A DNA stretch of 64,000 nucleotides from Phytophthora colocasiae. Lineage: Eukaryota > Oomycota > Peronosporomycetes > Peronosporales > Peronosporaceae. Under the pieces are notes generated by a model. That model had not been told where the DNA came from. It ran no database searches and saw only the letters and a list, made by a program, of their open reading frames with translations. Position 1 is the stretch's first letter. Each line of letters opens with the position of its first letter. The stretch spans positions 310,001-374,000 of the forward strand of contig JAGKQI010000073.1 in assembly GCA_018806915.1 (NCBI GenBank), in the 5' to 3' direction. Made by a program: the position numbers and the translations under genes. Below are positions 10,164 to 21,848 of this stretch, piece after piece.

Positions 10164-11617
10164 CTAGTGTCAAAGTGGCACCCAACCTTACGAGCAAAGG
10201 CAGTATCCACGATGGATACCTCGGCGCCAGTGTCCAGGAGCAAGATCGATTTCTCATGATTGATCTTGCCTGAGATCTTGGCTTGGCGGAACCATTTTCC
10301 TGGTGCGTGATATTTCCAATAGCCCCTGGATTCTCCTTTCTTAAGATCCAAGGCCACCTCCGCACCAGATCGAGAGAATTCATCGATCCCGGGAAGACTC
10401 GCGATTTTAGCAGTATACGGATGCAACTTACATGTATTACTGCGCAGATCTGAACTCTCCCTATCTTGACCTCCCGATTGCTTGTTCACATATGCGTAGA
10501 TGCAATACTCAGAACACTCGGCTCGTACCGGATTCCAACCCGGCGAACGTCCTAGTTTAACATCTTCTCCACCTTCCCGGAGAACAACCCGGCATGTCGG
10601 GACGGATCGTACCACTTGCGGATCTGGTTGTAGAACTCTTCCATGAGGCACTCCCCAGCGTCATGAATCTCCCCACACACCCGCGGCATGTGTATAAGCA
10701 GTGGTCAGTTGGATGCCCTACTTATCACATGTCAGACGCCTCCAACAGTCCAGGTCCGTATGCTTCCGGGATCCGCAGTGCGAGCAGCGACCCGATCATG
10801 ATCAGGTTGATCCCACGATCCGAAATCCGACCTCGATTTTTCGTGTTCGCATGAGATCTCGACTGATCTGGCTGGTGGGGAGCGCCCCCAGTACCGATCT
10901 GCTGTTTTTTTAGTCGCGGCAAGGTATATTCTCCGGAGAACGCCTTCAGAATCGGACCCATCCGATCCGGGCATCTCTTCCGACTCCGAACTTGGATCTG
11001 GGACTTGTATTGCTCGAACCACCGCCCGAGCGGGTGCCGCCGGGGCACTAGCCAAGGCCTTCTGTCTATACTTTGACCCGAACGCGGATTTACGCTGTCT
11101 GCTCTTCGCCCGTCCCCGGGCCCGGAGTACTTCTTCAAGTTCCTCGACTGAGTAAGGTCAGCCGATCAGCTAATGCGGGTTCTCCCAGTGTCTCGATGCA
11201 ATGATCCACGTGTTCTCGGTGGGCCTTCGCGTCCCCATCCTTGATCTTCACCTCCATTATCATCGTGATGTTTCCGTCACGGTCTTGGTACATAGCGTGC
11301 CAAGCTGCGGCACGCAACCGACTCGACTTCACCTGTACTGGCATTGCGAGTGGCAATCGTGAGGCCGTACATCGCCTAATGCGTAATTGAGACCTTTTTT
11401 TGTTTTGCGACTGGTTGGCTACTTTCCCCCGATCATATTTTGCTTGAAAGTCTCTGTGGACTGTTCCAAAGCTGAAAACTAAAGAACTGATGTAAATAAA
11501 GGTGCAGAGCGTGCGGCTTACGCCCAGGAACATTGTGAAACGATCTTTTGGATTCCCATTTTTAGAATTACCTAGTGAAAAAATGGAAGCACTTTTAAGG
11601 AGTCTGGGAATCATCAT
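10164..11617 (-). pseudogene. Gag-protease fragment of another Gypsy element
   Basis: The minus strand shows a gag-like helix (LRAAAWHAMYQDRDGNITMI) near 11260-11330 and a basic linker between 11140 and 10725. A protease active site (SILLLDTGAEVSIVDTAFAR) lies near 10190-10250. Frames change several times. The fragment is cut at 10163, where G2-family sequence begins. I see no LTRs for it. Confidence 0.6.
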
Positions 11618-11753
11618 CTATGCGTGTTGGAGATCTACAATACACAGTAACGAAATAATTTCACACATTTGCTTTGCGTCGCAATACACTGATAGATAAG
11701 CTTTCAACAAATTAGTTGCGATAGTAAACTTCGACCTTCTAGTAATGATACAC
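11618..11753. other. A/T-rich flank before the duplicated ATPase promoter
   Basis: No gene is recognised. This may be original upstream sequence of the AAA ATPase gene, because the duplicated promoter begins directly after it. Confidence 0.3.
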
Positions 11754-11930
11754 AGAGATTTGATTGGCTAAAATGATATGTCAGTTATAAAGTTACATTT
11801 CATGATGCAGGTCCTTGCGCATAGTGGAGATGCCAATGCCGCTGTGTTGCAGCCCCACCAGGTGCTAATTGCTCATGAGGACGCAGCACTGCACTCCATC
11901 CAGCAGTTGGATCCCATGTGCATGCACGTT
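11754..11930 (+). pseudogene. Duplicated promoter and first 42 codons of the AAA ATPase gene
   Basis: Positions 11754-11804 match 25752-25805, and 11805-11930 match the first 126 coding bases of the intact gene at 34351-34476 with only a few changes (for example Ser for Cys at codon 7, Pro for Leu at codon 37). The copy has ATGATG where the intact gene keeps one ATG. It runs directly into the Copia end at the shared bases TGCACGTT, so translation would continue into Copia sequence. It is a severed 5' end, not a gene. Confidence 0.85.
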
Positions 11931-12342
11931 GAAGACGTGCAGCAATTCTGGTCCAGCATTAAGCGAGGTGAGAGTAGCAGAAACCTGATCTCGAGGTGGC
12001 TACATTCCGGGATGGCTACACTACGAGTGTAAAGATGTCGCTTGAGCTGGAGCCTAGAAGGATGAGGGACAAGACGATCTGCGCGCTGTTGAAGGGAGAC
12101 GCGTATGACCAAAGGGGGTTTTACAGTTGAAGGTGCTTGTGAGGCATGTCCAGCAGGTTTCCCTCCTCGTGTATGACACGTAGGTGTGGGCGACCATGCG
12201 ATAGTGAATGGACTAATGTCACTGTGAGTTTTGCTTTGTGGACAAGAATCTATTGCTTCTGGTCTTGCTGTTCGATCAAGTAGGCACTTACCCGACCTGT
12301 GCATTGCTGAGTGAGCTCCCACCTACCAGCGAATTGCCGCTA
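11923..12342 (+). repeat. 5' terminal repeat of the Copia element
   Basis: It aligns with 25359-25751, which lacks about 20-30 bp near its end. The start TGCACGTTGAAGACGTGCA is an inverted repeat. The exact left boundary is uncertain because TGCACGTT is also present in the host gene. In the 3' copy the same bases still encode the pol C-terminus, so the true LTR may begin further in. Confidence 0.65.
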
Positions 12343-12610
12343 GGCAATGAGCCCAAGGTTAGCTCAAGTACGGAAGTAAGATGAGCAGTAATACAAGTCA
12401 AGCACCTACAAGTCAACAAATGCGAGCTAGAGTACGACGAGCCCGAGCTCGGGTACATCGGCAAATGCCTCAGAACAGCCGGTAATGACTTCAGCGTCTA
12501 CTGGTGTGATTGGAGGACACTCTTCAGTGGTGACGACGGGAGTTGCTAGTCAACCTGCGATTACAGCGGCTGTGCCTTTGGGTCAACCTGGTGGATGAGT
12601 TTATCCCGTG

Positions 12611-13180
12611 ATGCAAGTACCGAAACCGTTAGACAGTAGCAAGCCACCCAAATTCAGTGAGACCTTTGAAGTGTACCAGATGCGACTCAAGTTGTATTTG
12701 GAGCAAAGAGATTCATGGGATGTGGTAACTAGAGCTGAAACCCGACACGCGACGGATCCAGTGTTGCAACGCCATTTTAATAATCGAAATCGGTTAGCTA
12801 TGGAGACAATAATTCGTGGAGTGAAGGGGGCTGATGCACAAAAAGTGTGTAATTTCGACACTGCTAAAGAGATGTGTGAAACTCTGACAGCGGAGAAGAC
12901 CCAGAGAGATTTTTCTTATGCAGTTCACTTGAAGCGCGAGCTGTATACTCACTCGTATACACCGGGAAGGAAGATGGCTGATTATATTCAAGAGATGAAC
13001 TCTCTTCGTCAGCGACTGCAGCACATGGGAACTAGTTTCGTAATTCAAGACAATGAGATGTCCCAGTTGCTGTTGATGGGGTTTTTTGCGGTACATCAGG
13101 AAGTAGTGACTCAATTTGATTTCTCTTTTCGACAAGGGATTCGTCCTAGTCTACAGCAAGTGAAGAACACATTACTTTAA
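12611..13180 (+). CDS. Copia gag
   Basis: The frame of about 189 residues starts at ATG 12611 and contains the Copia gag core: FEVYQMRLKLYLEQRDSWDV, AKEMCETLTAEKTQ and RKMADYIQEMNSLRQRLQHM. These resemble the UBN2-type gag of plant and oomycete Copia elements. It stops at 13180, before the zinc knuckle, which is in a displaced frame (13375-13419, CYHCHKLGHMRRDC). Confidence 0.75.
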   Translation: MQVPKPLDSSKPPKFSETFEVYQMRLKLYLEQRDSWDVVTRAETRHATDPVLQRHFNNRNRLAMETIIRGVKGADAQKVCNFDTAKEMCETLTAEKTQRDFSYAVHLKRELYTHSYTPGRKMADYIQEMNSLRQRLQHMGTSFVIQDNEMSQLLLMGFFAVHQEVVTQFDFSFRQGIRPSLQQVKNTLL

Positions 13181-13374
13181 CGGGACGCAATGGAAAAGAT
13201 GGCTACGGATTCTGCGAGTAGTGGCGCGCCGAATGGAAACAATGGAGTGGCTATGCATATGGGACAGCAGTCCCAGAGCCGGAACTACAGGTCAAGGGTC
13301 AACTTCTGGGTCTAACCAAGGCCCAGAAGGAGCAGGCGCAGTCCACTGGCGCAGGAAAACGACGTGCACTTCGT

Positions 13375-16300
13375 TGTTATCATTGTCATAAGTTAGGACA
13401 CATGCGACGAGACTGTTGTCATTTTGAGAATAAGCAGACATAAACCCAGCAGTCGAAGAGCAATTCGCAGAGCAAAGAGAAGAAGAAGGCCAAAAAGGCC
13501 AAAGGTGGAAACAGTGAAGCTCAACCGAATAACTCACCGACTACAGGTACAGCTGGCTACATGCGATTTTTGGAGACTGTGAAGAATGAAGAGGAGAGCA
13601 GTAGCAGCAGTAGTTCGGAAGGTGAAGACTTCGTAGGAATGACGATACGTAACGACAGACATGGCTCAAGAGGTGGCTGGATGTTAGATTCGGGCACGTC
13701 GCACGTTTGCACGGAGCGTGAGCTGTTCACGAGTATGAAAAGTCAAAAGCCTCTTTCAAAGTGTGGAATGGAGGTGTTACGCAGGAAATTTGCGTGGCAA
13801 AGTGGTAATTGATGCAGTGGATGCACGGAGTCATACTGAATTGTCATTTGAGCTGGATAATTTGGAATTTTCTCCGTCTGGACCTGTAAATTTACTTAGG
13901 CTCGGTGTCTTACTGGAATCAGGATGGGTGTTGACCAACAAGCAATCCTAGTGAACTCCCTCGGAAGATGTTCCTGGCTTGTGAAGGACAATGTTTGGAA
14001 TTTATTTTTCATGGACAGCATTACTGGTTAAACAATGTAAGTTTCGGAGACAATCAAGCAGTTGTGATGTCAGTCGTGAGTACTGATGCAAGTCCTTTGA
14101 TGCGATGGCACGAGCGCTTTGCTCATTTGAATGAAGCTTTGCTGAAGTACATGGTCAAGAACAACGTCGTGAAGGGAATGTCTCTCTCGTCAGTGCAGAT
14201 GAGAACTAAACTGAAGTGTTTAAGTTGTATGGCGGAAAAGCGGAGACGAATGACGTTTGGAGACGCTACTGACAAGCGAACGAAAGTCAACTTCGAGCGT
14301 TTGACGTCTGACGTTTGCGATATGAGCAAATACTTGCCTGGCCTCGGAGCAACGCGATACTTTCAGCTAATTCATGATGAGGGATTGCGGTACGTGTGGT
14401 GCTACATTCTGAAAAGCAAAAGTGAAGCAGCAGGAAATACACGACGGCTAATTGCTGAAGTTCTGGTTGATGGTAAGAGGATTACGACGTTCACAAGTGA
14501 CGGTGGAGGTGAATATATGACTAGTGAGCTGAAACTTTTCTTGGAAGAGAAGGGAATTGTTTTTATTCCGACGCATCGTATACACCACAAGAGAACTGCC
14601 TCGTTGAAAAGATGAATGGAGTTCTCGTGAATAAGATGTGAGCAGTCATGCATGCTGCGAATTTACCGCTGGATTTGTGGAGTAGTATGTCGTGGAAGTG
14701 TACAATCTGACACCTACGAAGGCTTTGAAAGGATTACGCCCACCGAAGTGTTAACAGGCCTGAAGCCGGACATAAGTTCACTGAAAGTATGCGGCTGTGT
14801 AGGGTATGTGTTTGTACCGAAAGAGAAGCGAAAGAACAAGCTCTCGTCGAAAGCTGAGCCGGCACTATTCCTTGGATTTCCTAAGACCAAGCATGGCTAC
14901 CGGTTACTGGATCTGCGTACGGGGAGAATAGTGGAAGCCCGCGACGTCAAGTTCCGTGAAGACGTGACCGTCGAGCGCACATATCTTAATGCGTTGTTGA
15001 ATGGCAGACAGCTTTATTATCCCTAGATTCCGTCTATTTTTCTTCCAGTGGAATATGCTGCGGAGCAGTCAGTAAGAATGAATGCTGTTAAGGATATACG
15101 AGAGGCTGTTAATCATGATTTGAGTGGCGATGCTGACCAACGGATGGGAAATACCGACGAATGACCCGATGATGGTAGAGATTCAGTGGGAGCGCATGAA
15201 GAGCGAGATGCCTGTGAAAATTCAGTGTTGACGGATGTAGACGAGGCTGATGTAAGTGATTCTCCGCAATGTACTCAACCACGGCGTAGCTCTAAAAGAC
15301 AACGAGGATTGCGTTGTTCACAACGGAAAATACAAGCAAATGTACGTCTACAAGACTACATCCTTGCTGCTGTGGAAGCAATGGAGTCGCTTACAGGGAA
15401 TCCTACTCTTGAAGAAGCATTGAATTCTCGAGATCGTGATGGCTGGTTGTGACCAATACAGAAGGAGATGGAGGCACATGAAATCAACGGAAGATGGAGA
15501 TTGGTCGATCGACCAAAACCTCCGACCAATATACTGAAGTCTATCTGGGTGCTACGACCAAAGCACGATGAAAAAGGGAAGATTGAGCAACTTAAAGCTC
15601 GGCTAGCTGTAAAAGGCTGTGGACAGAAGTATGGAGTTGATTATCTTGAGACATACTCTCCGGTGGTGCGAATTGAAACAGTGCGGATGCTACTTATCCT
15701 GTCATTTCTATTGATTCTCGAGTGCTACCATGTTGACTTTGTCACGGCATTTTTGAATGGAGTACTGAATGGAGTTCAGATTTTTATGGAGCAGCCAGAA
15801 TACTTCAAGGATGGTACGGATCGTGTGTGCGAGCTCCTAAAAGGACTCTACGGGCTCAATCAAGCTTTAAGGCTCTGGTACCAAACACTACATGACTATT
15901 TGGCTTTACGCAGTGTGATTACGATGTGGGTTTGTACCAGAGACGGAAGAATGGACATGTCGTATACCTCACGGTGTACGTGGATGACTTGCTCATTTTT
16001 GGAGACAAGGAGAACGTTGAGCTAGTGATCGACGAGTTGGCTGCAAAGTTTGCTCTGAAGAATCTTGGAAGAGTGAAGCACATTCTTTCCATGGAGGTGA
16101 AGTACATTCCAGGGAAACTACTGTGTCTTTCGCAGACAGCTTACATTGATCGGTTGCTGGAGCGCTTTGGAATGAGCGAAGCTCACTCAGTTGGATCGCC
16201 TATGATGCAGAATGAAGAATTACCTCCGATTGAAAGAGAAGAAAGCAAAATTAATGATCCGAGTATACCTTTTCGAGAATTGGTGGAAGCGTTGCAGTAT

Positions 16301-16822
16301 TTGGTGAGTTGTACAAGACCTGACTTAGCAAATGCTGTGCGAAGCCTAGCAAAGTATGCCAGTTCCTATACTAAGGAGAATTATGAGGGAGCAAAGCGGT
16401 TGTTGCGGTATTTACGTGGCACGCGGACGTACTGGTATATCGATGTGGAGGGGAAGTACAACCAATGCGAATTGACGCATTCTGCGATGCTGATCACGCC
16501 AATTGTCCGGAAACGAGTCGGTCTGTTACAGGCTATTTATTGTGTTTGAACGATTGCCCCTTTCTGTTGAAGAGCAAGCAGCAAACGAAGGTGACCACTG
16601 CTACATGCAGCTCTGAGCTGTTAGCAGAGAGCATGTGTGTTGAAGACCTAATTTGGGCTAGGAAACTACTGAAAGAGATCCAGCATGAGTTCTGCCGTGC
16701 TCTATCCTGAACGTGGACAACCAAAGCACCATTAAGGTGGTCACGGAGCCTGGAAATTACAAGAAGATGAAGAACTCTGCAAAGAAGAGTCGACAAATCG
16801 CTGAGTTCGTGAAGAAGAAAAA
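13375..16822 (+). pseudogene. Copia gag tail and pol, frameshifted and cut by G2
   Basis: In order: zinc knuckle (13375-13419); protease active site GGWMLDSGTSHVCTERELFT (from about 13672); GAG-pre-integrase WHERFAHLNEALLKYM and integrase with TSDGGGEYMTSELKLFLEEK (13968-14615); integrase tail (14652-15026); RT with LKSIWVLRPKHDEKGKIEQL and VDFVTAFLNG (15468-15900); the catalytic box VYVDDLLIFGD (15976 on); and RNase H AFCDADHANCPETSRSVTGY (16465-16710). The pieces are in different frames with stops between them. Codons run into FVKKK at 16822, where G2 is inserted; the remainder is at 25259-25468. Confidence 0.85.
16818..16822. repeat. Target-site duplication of G2, left copy (AAAAA)
   Basis: AAAAA lies directly before the G2 LTR start TGTAAC. 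The matching copy is at 25259-25263, directly after the LTR end ATTACA. One copy plus the flanks restores the Copia frame FVKK...LQVEYVSSAENVADIF. Confidence 0.9.
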
Positions 16823-17282
16823 TGTAACGGGGTTACACGTACAAGTGGTAGTACCACTTGTAACTCTAACAGTTGTGATAACTGTTAGAGGTTGGAAATG
16901 GGCCTCAGACCTTGGTGTGCTGTACACACCAAAGGATACATGGGCGAACCACATTATTGGGTGGTTCGTGTGCATTTGTGCATATTATTGGTAGAAAGTA
17001 ACGGATTTCTACCAATCACTGAGCAGAGTTTCTGCCAACCACACGTTGGCAGACCCTTTAGAAATAGATAACAAACAGTTTTAGGAGGTCCATAATTGGC
17101 TTATGCCAAATTCAATAACAGTTCTCATTTTACGGTATTTTGCAGTTTAATTTAGTTATATTTGATTTAATTATACTTATTTAAATAAGTATACTTAAAT
17201 TAAGTCTATTCTAATTGCACGCTTCCTCATACACGTAAGCGCACGTGTACGCCATCTAATAGGTCTAGGTAGACCCATTACA
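16823..17282 (+). repeat. 5' LTR of G2
   Basis: It runs from TGTAACGGGGTTACA to CATTACA. Hairpins follow one another: 16840-16850/16852-16862 (11-bp arms, 1-nt loop), 16864-16874/16880-16890 (11 bp), 16912-16919/16925-16932, 16945-16952/16961-16968, 16988-16997/17006-17015 (10 bp) and 17032-17039/17045-17052. An A/T-rich stretch (17130-17215) could hold the promoter. A candidate primer-binding start, TGGTAGCACTTTG, lies at 17285, three bases inside. Confidence 0.9.
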
Positions 17283-17440
17283 CCTGGTAGCACTTTGTAG
17301 TCCGTCCCACGACCGACTGCGGTTCGTTCGTATGGAGTCATACGAACGCGGGGTCGAGAACTCCCAATGGATGAGGGATCCACTGGGACCCCTCACATGT
17401 CCGTGACGCGCACGGACTGTGCCCACCTGTCAGATCCAGA

Positions 17441-18342
17441 GTGGGAAGCTCTCCAAAGAACTTTCACAAGTCATTGGAGGAGGCAGCGGTAGCGACGATG
17501 CTTCATGCGCTATCGCCGACAGAGCAACACGGTGTTGCTCTGGGGTATATTGTTAAGGAGCAACGAGATGTTGCTGCCTCGGTGGCTTCCCGAAGCCACG
17601 CGTGGAAATCGTTGAAACTCCACGTGAGTACCTACACGGGAAAGGAGGACGAGACCCTCCTTCGTTGGCTTGTCGAACTTGACACAGCCGTTGCGGCTCG
17701 ACGTATCGTCGATCCGATGTCGAAGGTCGCGTTCGCCATGTCATGTCTTGGCGGACGTGCGAGGAGTTGGGCCTATGGGCGCCGACTCTCGGATCCTACG
17801 TGCTTCGGGCACGTACGAGGTGTTCAAAGAGGAGCCCAAGCTTGCGTTTGAGCCCCGAAGAACGAGTTCAGATCGAGAGCGGAGTTTCTCGATCTGCAGC
17901 AGGGCAAGGATGATGTTCACACCTTTGCCCAGCGTGCTCGATACTTGGTATCGAACATATTAGCCAACCCGATCGACGAGGCGACCAAGGTCGTCACGCG
18001 TTCATGAAGGGACTAAGAGATGGTCCCGTCAAAACATATCTCTTCCGAGAGTATCCGAATACTCTCGAAGAGGCGATCAACCTTGCGATGCAAGAGGAGT
18101 TTAGCCGACGTCAAGCTAAACTCCATGCGAACGCGCCGAAGCCGGCGCGTCCTGTTGTGAAGACGGGAGGTCCGGAACCTATGGACCTCTCGAGTGCTAC
18201 GACTGCTGGTCAACAGCAGCGTAGGAACAGCAGGTTCGATGTTACAAGTGTAGTAACATCGGTCACTATGCACGCGAGTGCACAGCGGGCAGGCGTTCAA
18301 AAAACGCCAAGGACCAGTAGGCGCGGGGCGTCCTACTGGTAA
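17441..18342 (+). pseudogene. G2 gag, frameshifted, with CCHC zinc knuckle
   Basis: The gag core is readable as LKLHVSTYTGKEDETLLRWL (frame from 17441) and, after a frameshift near 17850, as MKGLRDGPVKTYLFREYPNT and LEEAINLAMQEEFSRRQAKL (from 18004). The knuckle CYKCSNIGHYAREC is encoded at about 18239-18283 in a third frame. The knuckle codons themselves form a 9-bp hairpin (18237-18245/18253-18261). Confidence 0.75.
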
Positions 18343-18946
18343 TGCAGTCTCGCGTGTCGAGCTTGGACACGCGACGATGAGGACTGCTGCCCCCAGCGAG
18401 AAGGTTTCTCGCTGTAAGCTGCAAGATGACAAGCCAAACCTTGTCATCCTGAACGTGATGTCGAAGAGAGTGAACTCTCTTCGTGCCCTAGTGGACTCGA
18501 GCGCGTCGAACAACTTTGTTCGACAGGGAAGTCTTCGAAGGTTTGACTTCGAAGAAGCCAACACGCCTCGCAGCGTGTTGGAGGTGCGGTTGGCAACAGG
18601 TGCCACCGTGAGGACTGAGAAGCGCGTAGTCCGTGTGCGCTTCTCTTACAAACGAAGGACGTTTGTGGAAGACCTTATCGTCTTGGATCTAGACGATAAG
18701 TTGGACTTGGTATTAGGCATGCCGTGGCTTGCACGGCATGACCCGGTGATCAACTGGGAGAAGCGTACACTCGTACGCTTCAACAACGCATGCGCGACAG
18801 AGAGCGATGGCCCTGTCAGTGCTGCACATGCACCAGGCGGTGCATGTGATTCCCCAGTTGAGGCAGCAGCGTCCGCCTCTGCCTCCGATCGCCGCCGGCG
18901 ACCGCCAGGTCGTTGGGAGAAAATGTGTGTCGACTCAGAAATCTGA
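18278..18946 (+). CDS. G2 aspartic protease region
   Basis: The open frame includes LRALVDSSASNNFVRQGSLR, a protease active site with Ser-Ser where Ser/Thr-Gly is usual, and a later loop DLIVLDLDDKLDLVLGMPW. It follows the zinc knuckle as expected. The missing Gly would be expected to abolish activity (inference). At least fourteen hairpins with arms of 8-10 bp lie in 18313-18848. Confidence 0.65.
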   Translation: MHSGQAFKKRQGPVGAGRPTGNAVSRVELGHATMRTAAPSEKVSRCKLQDDKPNLVILNVMSKRVNSLRALVDSSASNNFVRQGSLRRFDFEEANTPRSVLEVRLATGATVRTEKRVVRVRFSYKRRTFVEDLIVLDLDDKLDLVLGMPWLARHDPVINWEKRTLVRFNNACATESDGPVSAAHAPGGACDSPVEAAASASASDRRRRPPGRWEKMCVDSEI

Positions 18947-19129
18947 GCCGAAGGGTCGCGGTCACATGAGTGATGGTCAGGTGAATGTGAATCACCTGAC
19001 GCATAAACATCTGAATGATGTTTGTCACATGAGTGATGGTCAGGTGAATTGCATTCACCTGAGAAGGTAAAATACCGGTATTACCGGTATCCTTGCAGAG
19101 TACTTCAAGCCCCCAAGGGTCGCGCCGAT

Positions 19130-19870
19130 GACGTGTCGCGTCAACTCTGGGAGTTGACGAAAGCAAAATAATATTCGGGGAACCGAAGACGTGCGTCAGC
19201 TCTGGGAGCTGACGCCACTGGCGCTTCGCTGTTAGTTCCGGGAACTGGCGCGATCGGACATCAGCCCGGGAGCTGATGAGGGACGTGTATAGAAGCGAAC
19301 AGTCGCTGCTAGTTCCGGGGAACTAGCGATCGGCTACATCCGCTCTGGGAACGGATGATAGCGTGTGCGGTTCGGTGTTGGACAGACACTCGCTGGCGCA
19401 GGGAAGTTGCTGCGAGAGCACGTCGACTCCGGGAGTCGACGATGCGGTTGCTTCATCCGCTCCGGGAGTGGATGGAGGTACGCAGCGGTTCAGGGAAACC
19501 GACTGCGCGGCGAAGGAGGTGCTGGCGGTTGCAAAACGCCCAGCACCCGAACAACCTGCGTGCTCAACGTGCAGCAGCGCTGCAAACGCTGATAAATGAG
19601 CGACACTCAAGCCGGGCTTGATAGTGCGAGTCAGCGGAAGGAATCCGCTGACGATTGCGATAACGTCCCGTCCAAGCGCGTGCGATGCCTTTGACGTGGA
19701 GCACCTGGAGCCGGGCTCCATGGTAGATCTTCGCGGCGCAAGCTCGAGGGAGTTGGCGCGAGTACTCAGTCCGGGACTGGAGACGGGTATATCTGCAGTG
19801 CCCAGACACCGAGTGTCGAGACGTTGAACGTCTGATGACGGCCGTACTGGTACTCCGGGTTACAGTACCC
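19130..19870 (+). repeat. G2 spacer with reiterated CTCCGGGAG-type palindromes
   Basis: About a dozen imperfect palindromes share a core like ctc(c/t)gggag flanked by variable complementary arms, for example gtcgactccgggagtcgac near 19421-19441, tcagctctgggagctga near 19197-19213 and agttccggggaactagcg near 19311. In one frame they encode Pro-Gly-x-Asp repeats (STPGVDDA, SAPGVDGG). It occupies the same place as the tandem-repeat spacer of G1. Confidence 0.6.
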
Positions 19871-20079
19871 AGGAGGATGCGGTTGGAGAATCACGCCGAC
19901 GAGTGCGTAAACGGCGTTGACCGCAACTTCCAACGATGAGGTTAGAAGCGCTTCGCGCGAGACTTGTAAGATAAACGCATCGAACAAATTTGCATTTCCT
20001 CCCTTCGGATATCGAGAGAGTGGATCGCGAAAGCCGAAGAGCTGCGAAGCAGCTCGTCGTCGATGGGATCACTGAGGTG

Positions 20080-21670
20080 ATGACTCCCTCAGTGCGAAGA
20101 CTAAGAGAAGCAGCAGCGCTTCTGAAGAGCAGAGTTGGGACTCGTTGAGGTCTGAGTCCCCAATACCGAAAGTGCTCTGCGGAGTACAAGGATGTACTCC
20201 CGGACGCAGATCCCTTCGGAGCTTCCTGAAGTGACAAGGGCGTACAGCACGAGATTGATCTCGTGCCGGGCACGAGAAGTACTGTGTTACACGTGCAGGT
20301 AGGCCAATGCCCGCGTGGAACAAGTGCAAGCGATCGACGACTCTTTCTTTGAAAGTCTCGTCGTCTTGTGCAGGATCAAGTGCGGGAGTCAAAGTCCCCG
20401 CACAGTGCTCCAAACGTTACTGCTGTGAAGAAACCACAGAGGCGGCTGGCGCACGTCGTTCGTATGCGTATAACAAAGCTGAACGATGCGGACGATACCG
20501 GCAGACGCCGATACCGCGAAAGATGTTATCATCGATTCGATGGCGCTTGAGCACTATCTTCAGTGCTCTAGATCTGCGTGATGGATTCTATCAAATTTCC
20601 TCATGCGTGAGAGGGACATCCCTCTCATTAAGCGGTAAGCACTCCAAGCGGCGTATGCTTTGGGACGGTGGCTCGGTCATGCCACAGAGGGCTTAAGAAC
20701 GCCCTGCGACGTTCAATAACAGATGCGTGATACATCTATTGCGCTCGGTGCGCTGACTTCGCACCGAGCTACTTCGACGACGTGTTCGTCCACAGCCGGG
20801 CTGGCTCTGAACGGAAGAGCGGACATTGAGATGCACAAGAGTGCATCTCCGGAAGCTGCTAGGAGCTTATGCAGGAAACATAAGCTCTATGCGAACCTGA
20901 AGAAGTGTATCTTTCCGGGGCGAGCGAGATACCCCGTGCTGGGGTGTCTCGTGGGAAAGAACAATGGCGTGCGCCCTGGACCCAGAGAGAAGGTCAGAGG
21001 GATCAAATGAATGGCCCCACGCCATCCTAGTATGTGAAGGCGAACTGAGGCAAGTTCTCATTCTGCACCACGTACTCTGTGCAAGTATCGTGGACAACCT
21101 ATGCGGAGCAAGATTCGCCCGTTATCACAGCTTCTTAAGAAAGAAGCTGAGTGGATTTGGACGACCGAGTGCGAGGATGCATTTCGGTGCAGTCAAGCAG
21201 GAGAGCTTGACTGAAGCGCCGGATCTTGGCCGTGGCGGACCAAGATCGTCCGATTCCACGTAGTGTGCGATGCATCCGACTTTGTGCAATCGGATGTGCA
21301 TTGATGCAACAGATTGATCACGAAGGGCGTGATCGTGTAGTCTACTATCAATCGCGTCAGCTGAAGCCAGCCATGAGCGTAACTGCATCCATCGGTACAT
21401 GACAAGCGCAGATCCTTGCCATGAAGTAATGCACTCGCAAAGTTCCGAGTGTATCTACTTGGGAGTAGACCGTTCGTGGTCTATACAGACCACGCATCAT
21501 TGCGTACGGCGATTAAGTCGCCGCACATCTCGCAACGTATGGCGAGATGGTTGTCCTTCTTCGCGGAGTACAACTTCCGGGTGGAGTACAAACCCGGAAG
21601 ACTCAATGTAGTGGCCGACGCGCTATCGCGTCGACCTGACTGGTCGACGCCAACGCTGTTGGCGTCGTGA
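20080..21670 (+). pseudogene. G2 reverse transcriptase and RNase H, heavily indel-damaged
   Basis: Recognisable pieces are HEIDLVPGT (20240-20275), TIFSALDLRDGFYQIS (20547 on), KHKLYANLKKCIFPG (near 20880) and RNase H (FVVYTDHASLRTAIKSPHIS and FRVEYKPGRLNVVADALSRR, 21449-21640). Compared with the related fragment at 9936-10163 the sequence differs mainly by one- or two-base insertions. No long frame survives between 20080 and 21440, whereas regions on both sides stay open. Confidence 0.75.
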
Positions 21671-21848
21671 GGACAAGTGTGCCGTCGTCAACGTTGATTG
21701 ACGACGTGAAGAACGCGTATGCAAGGGATGCAGACGCGAAGGGGCTGCTGGAGTTCCTCGCAGCACCTTCCGACGTGGCACGTCGGACGCTAACCCCTCA
21801 TCTTCGAGCTCGTGGCCACACCGTTATCGTGTACACGAAGGCCTACTG

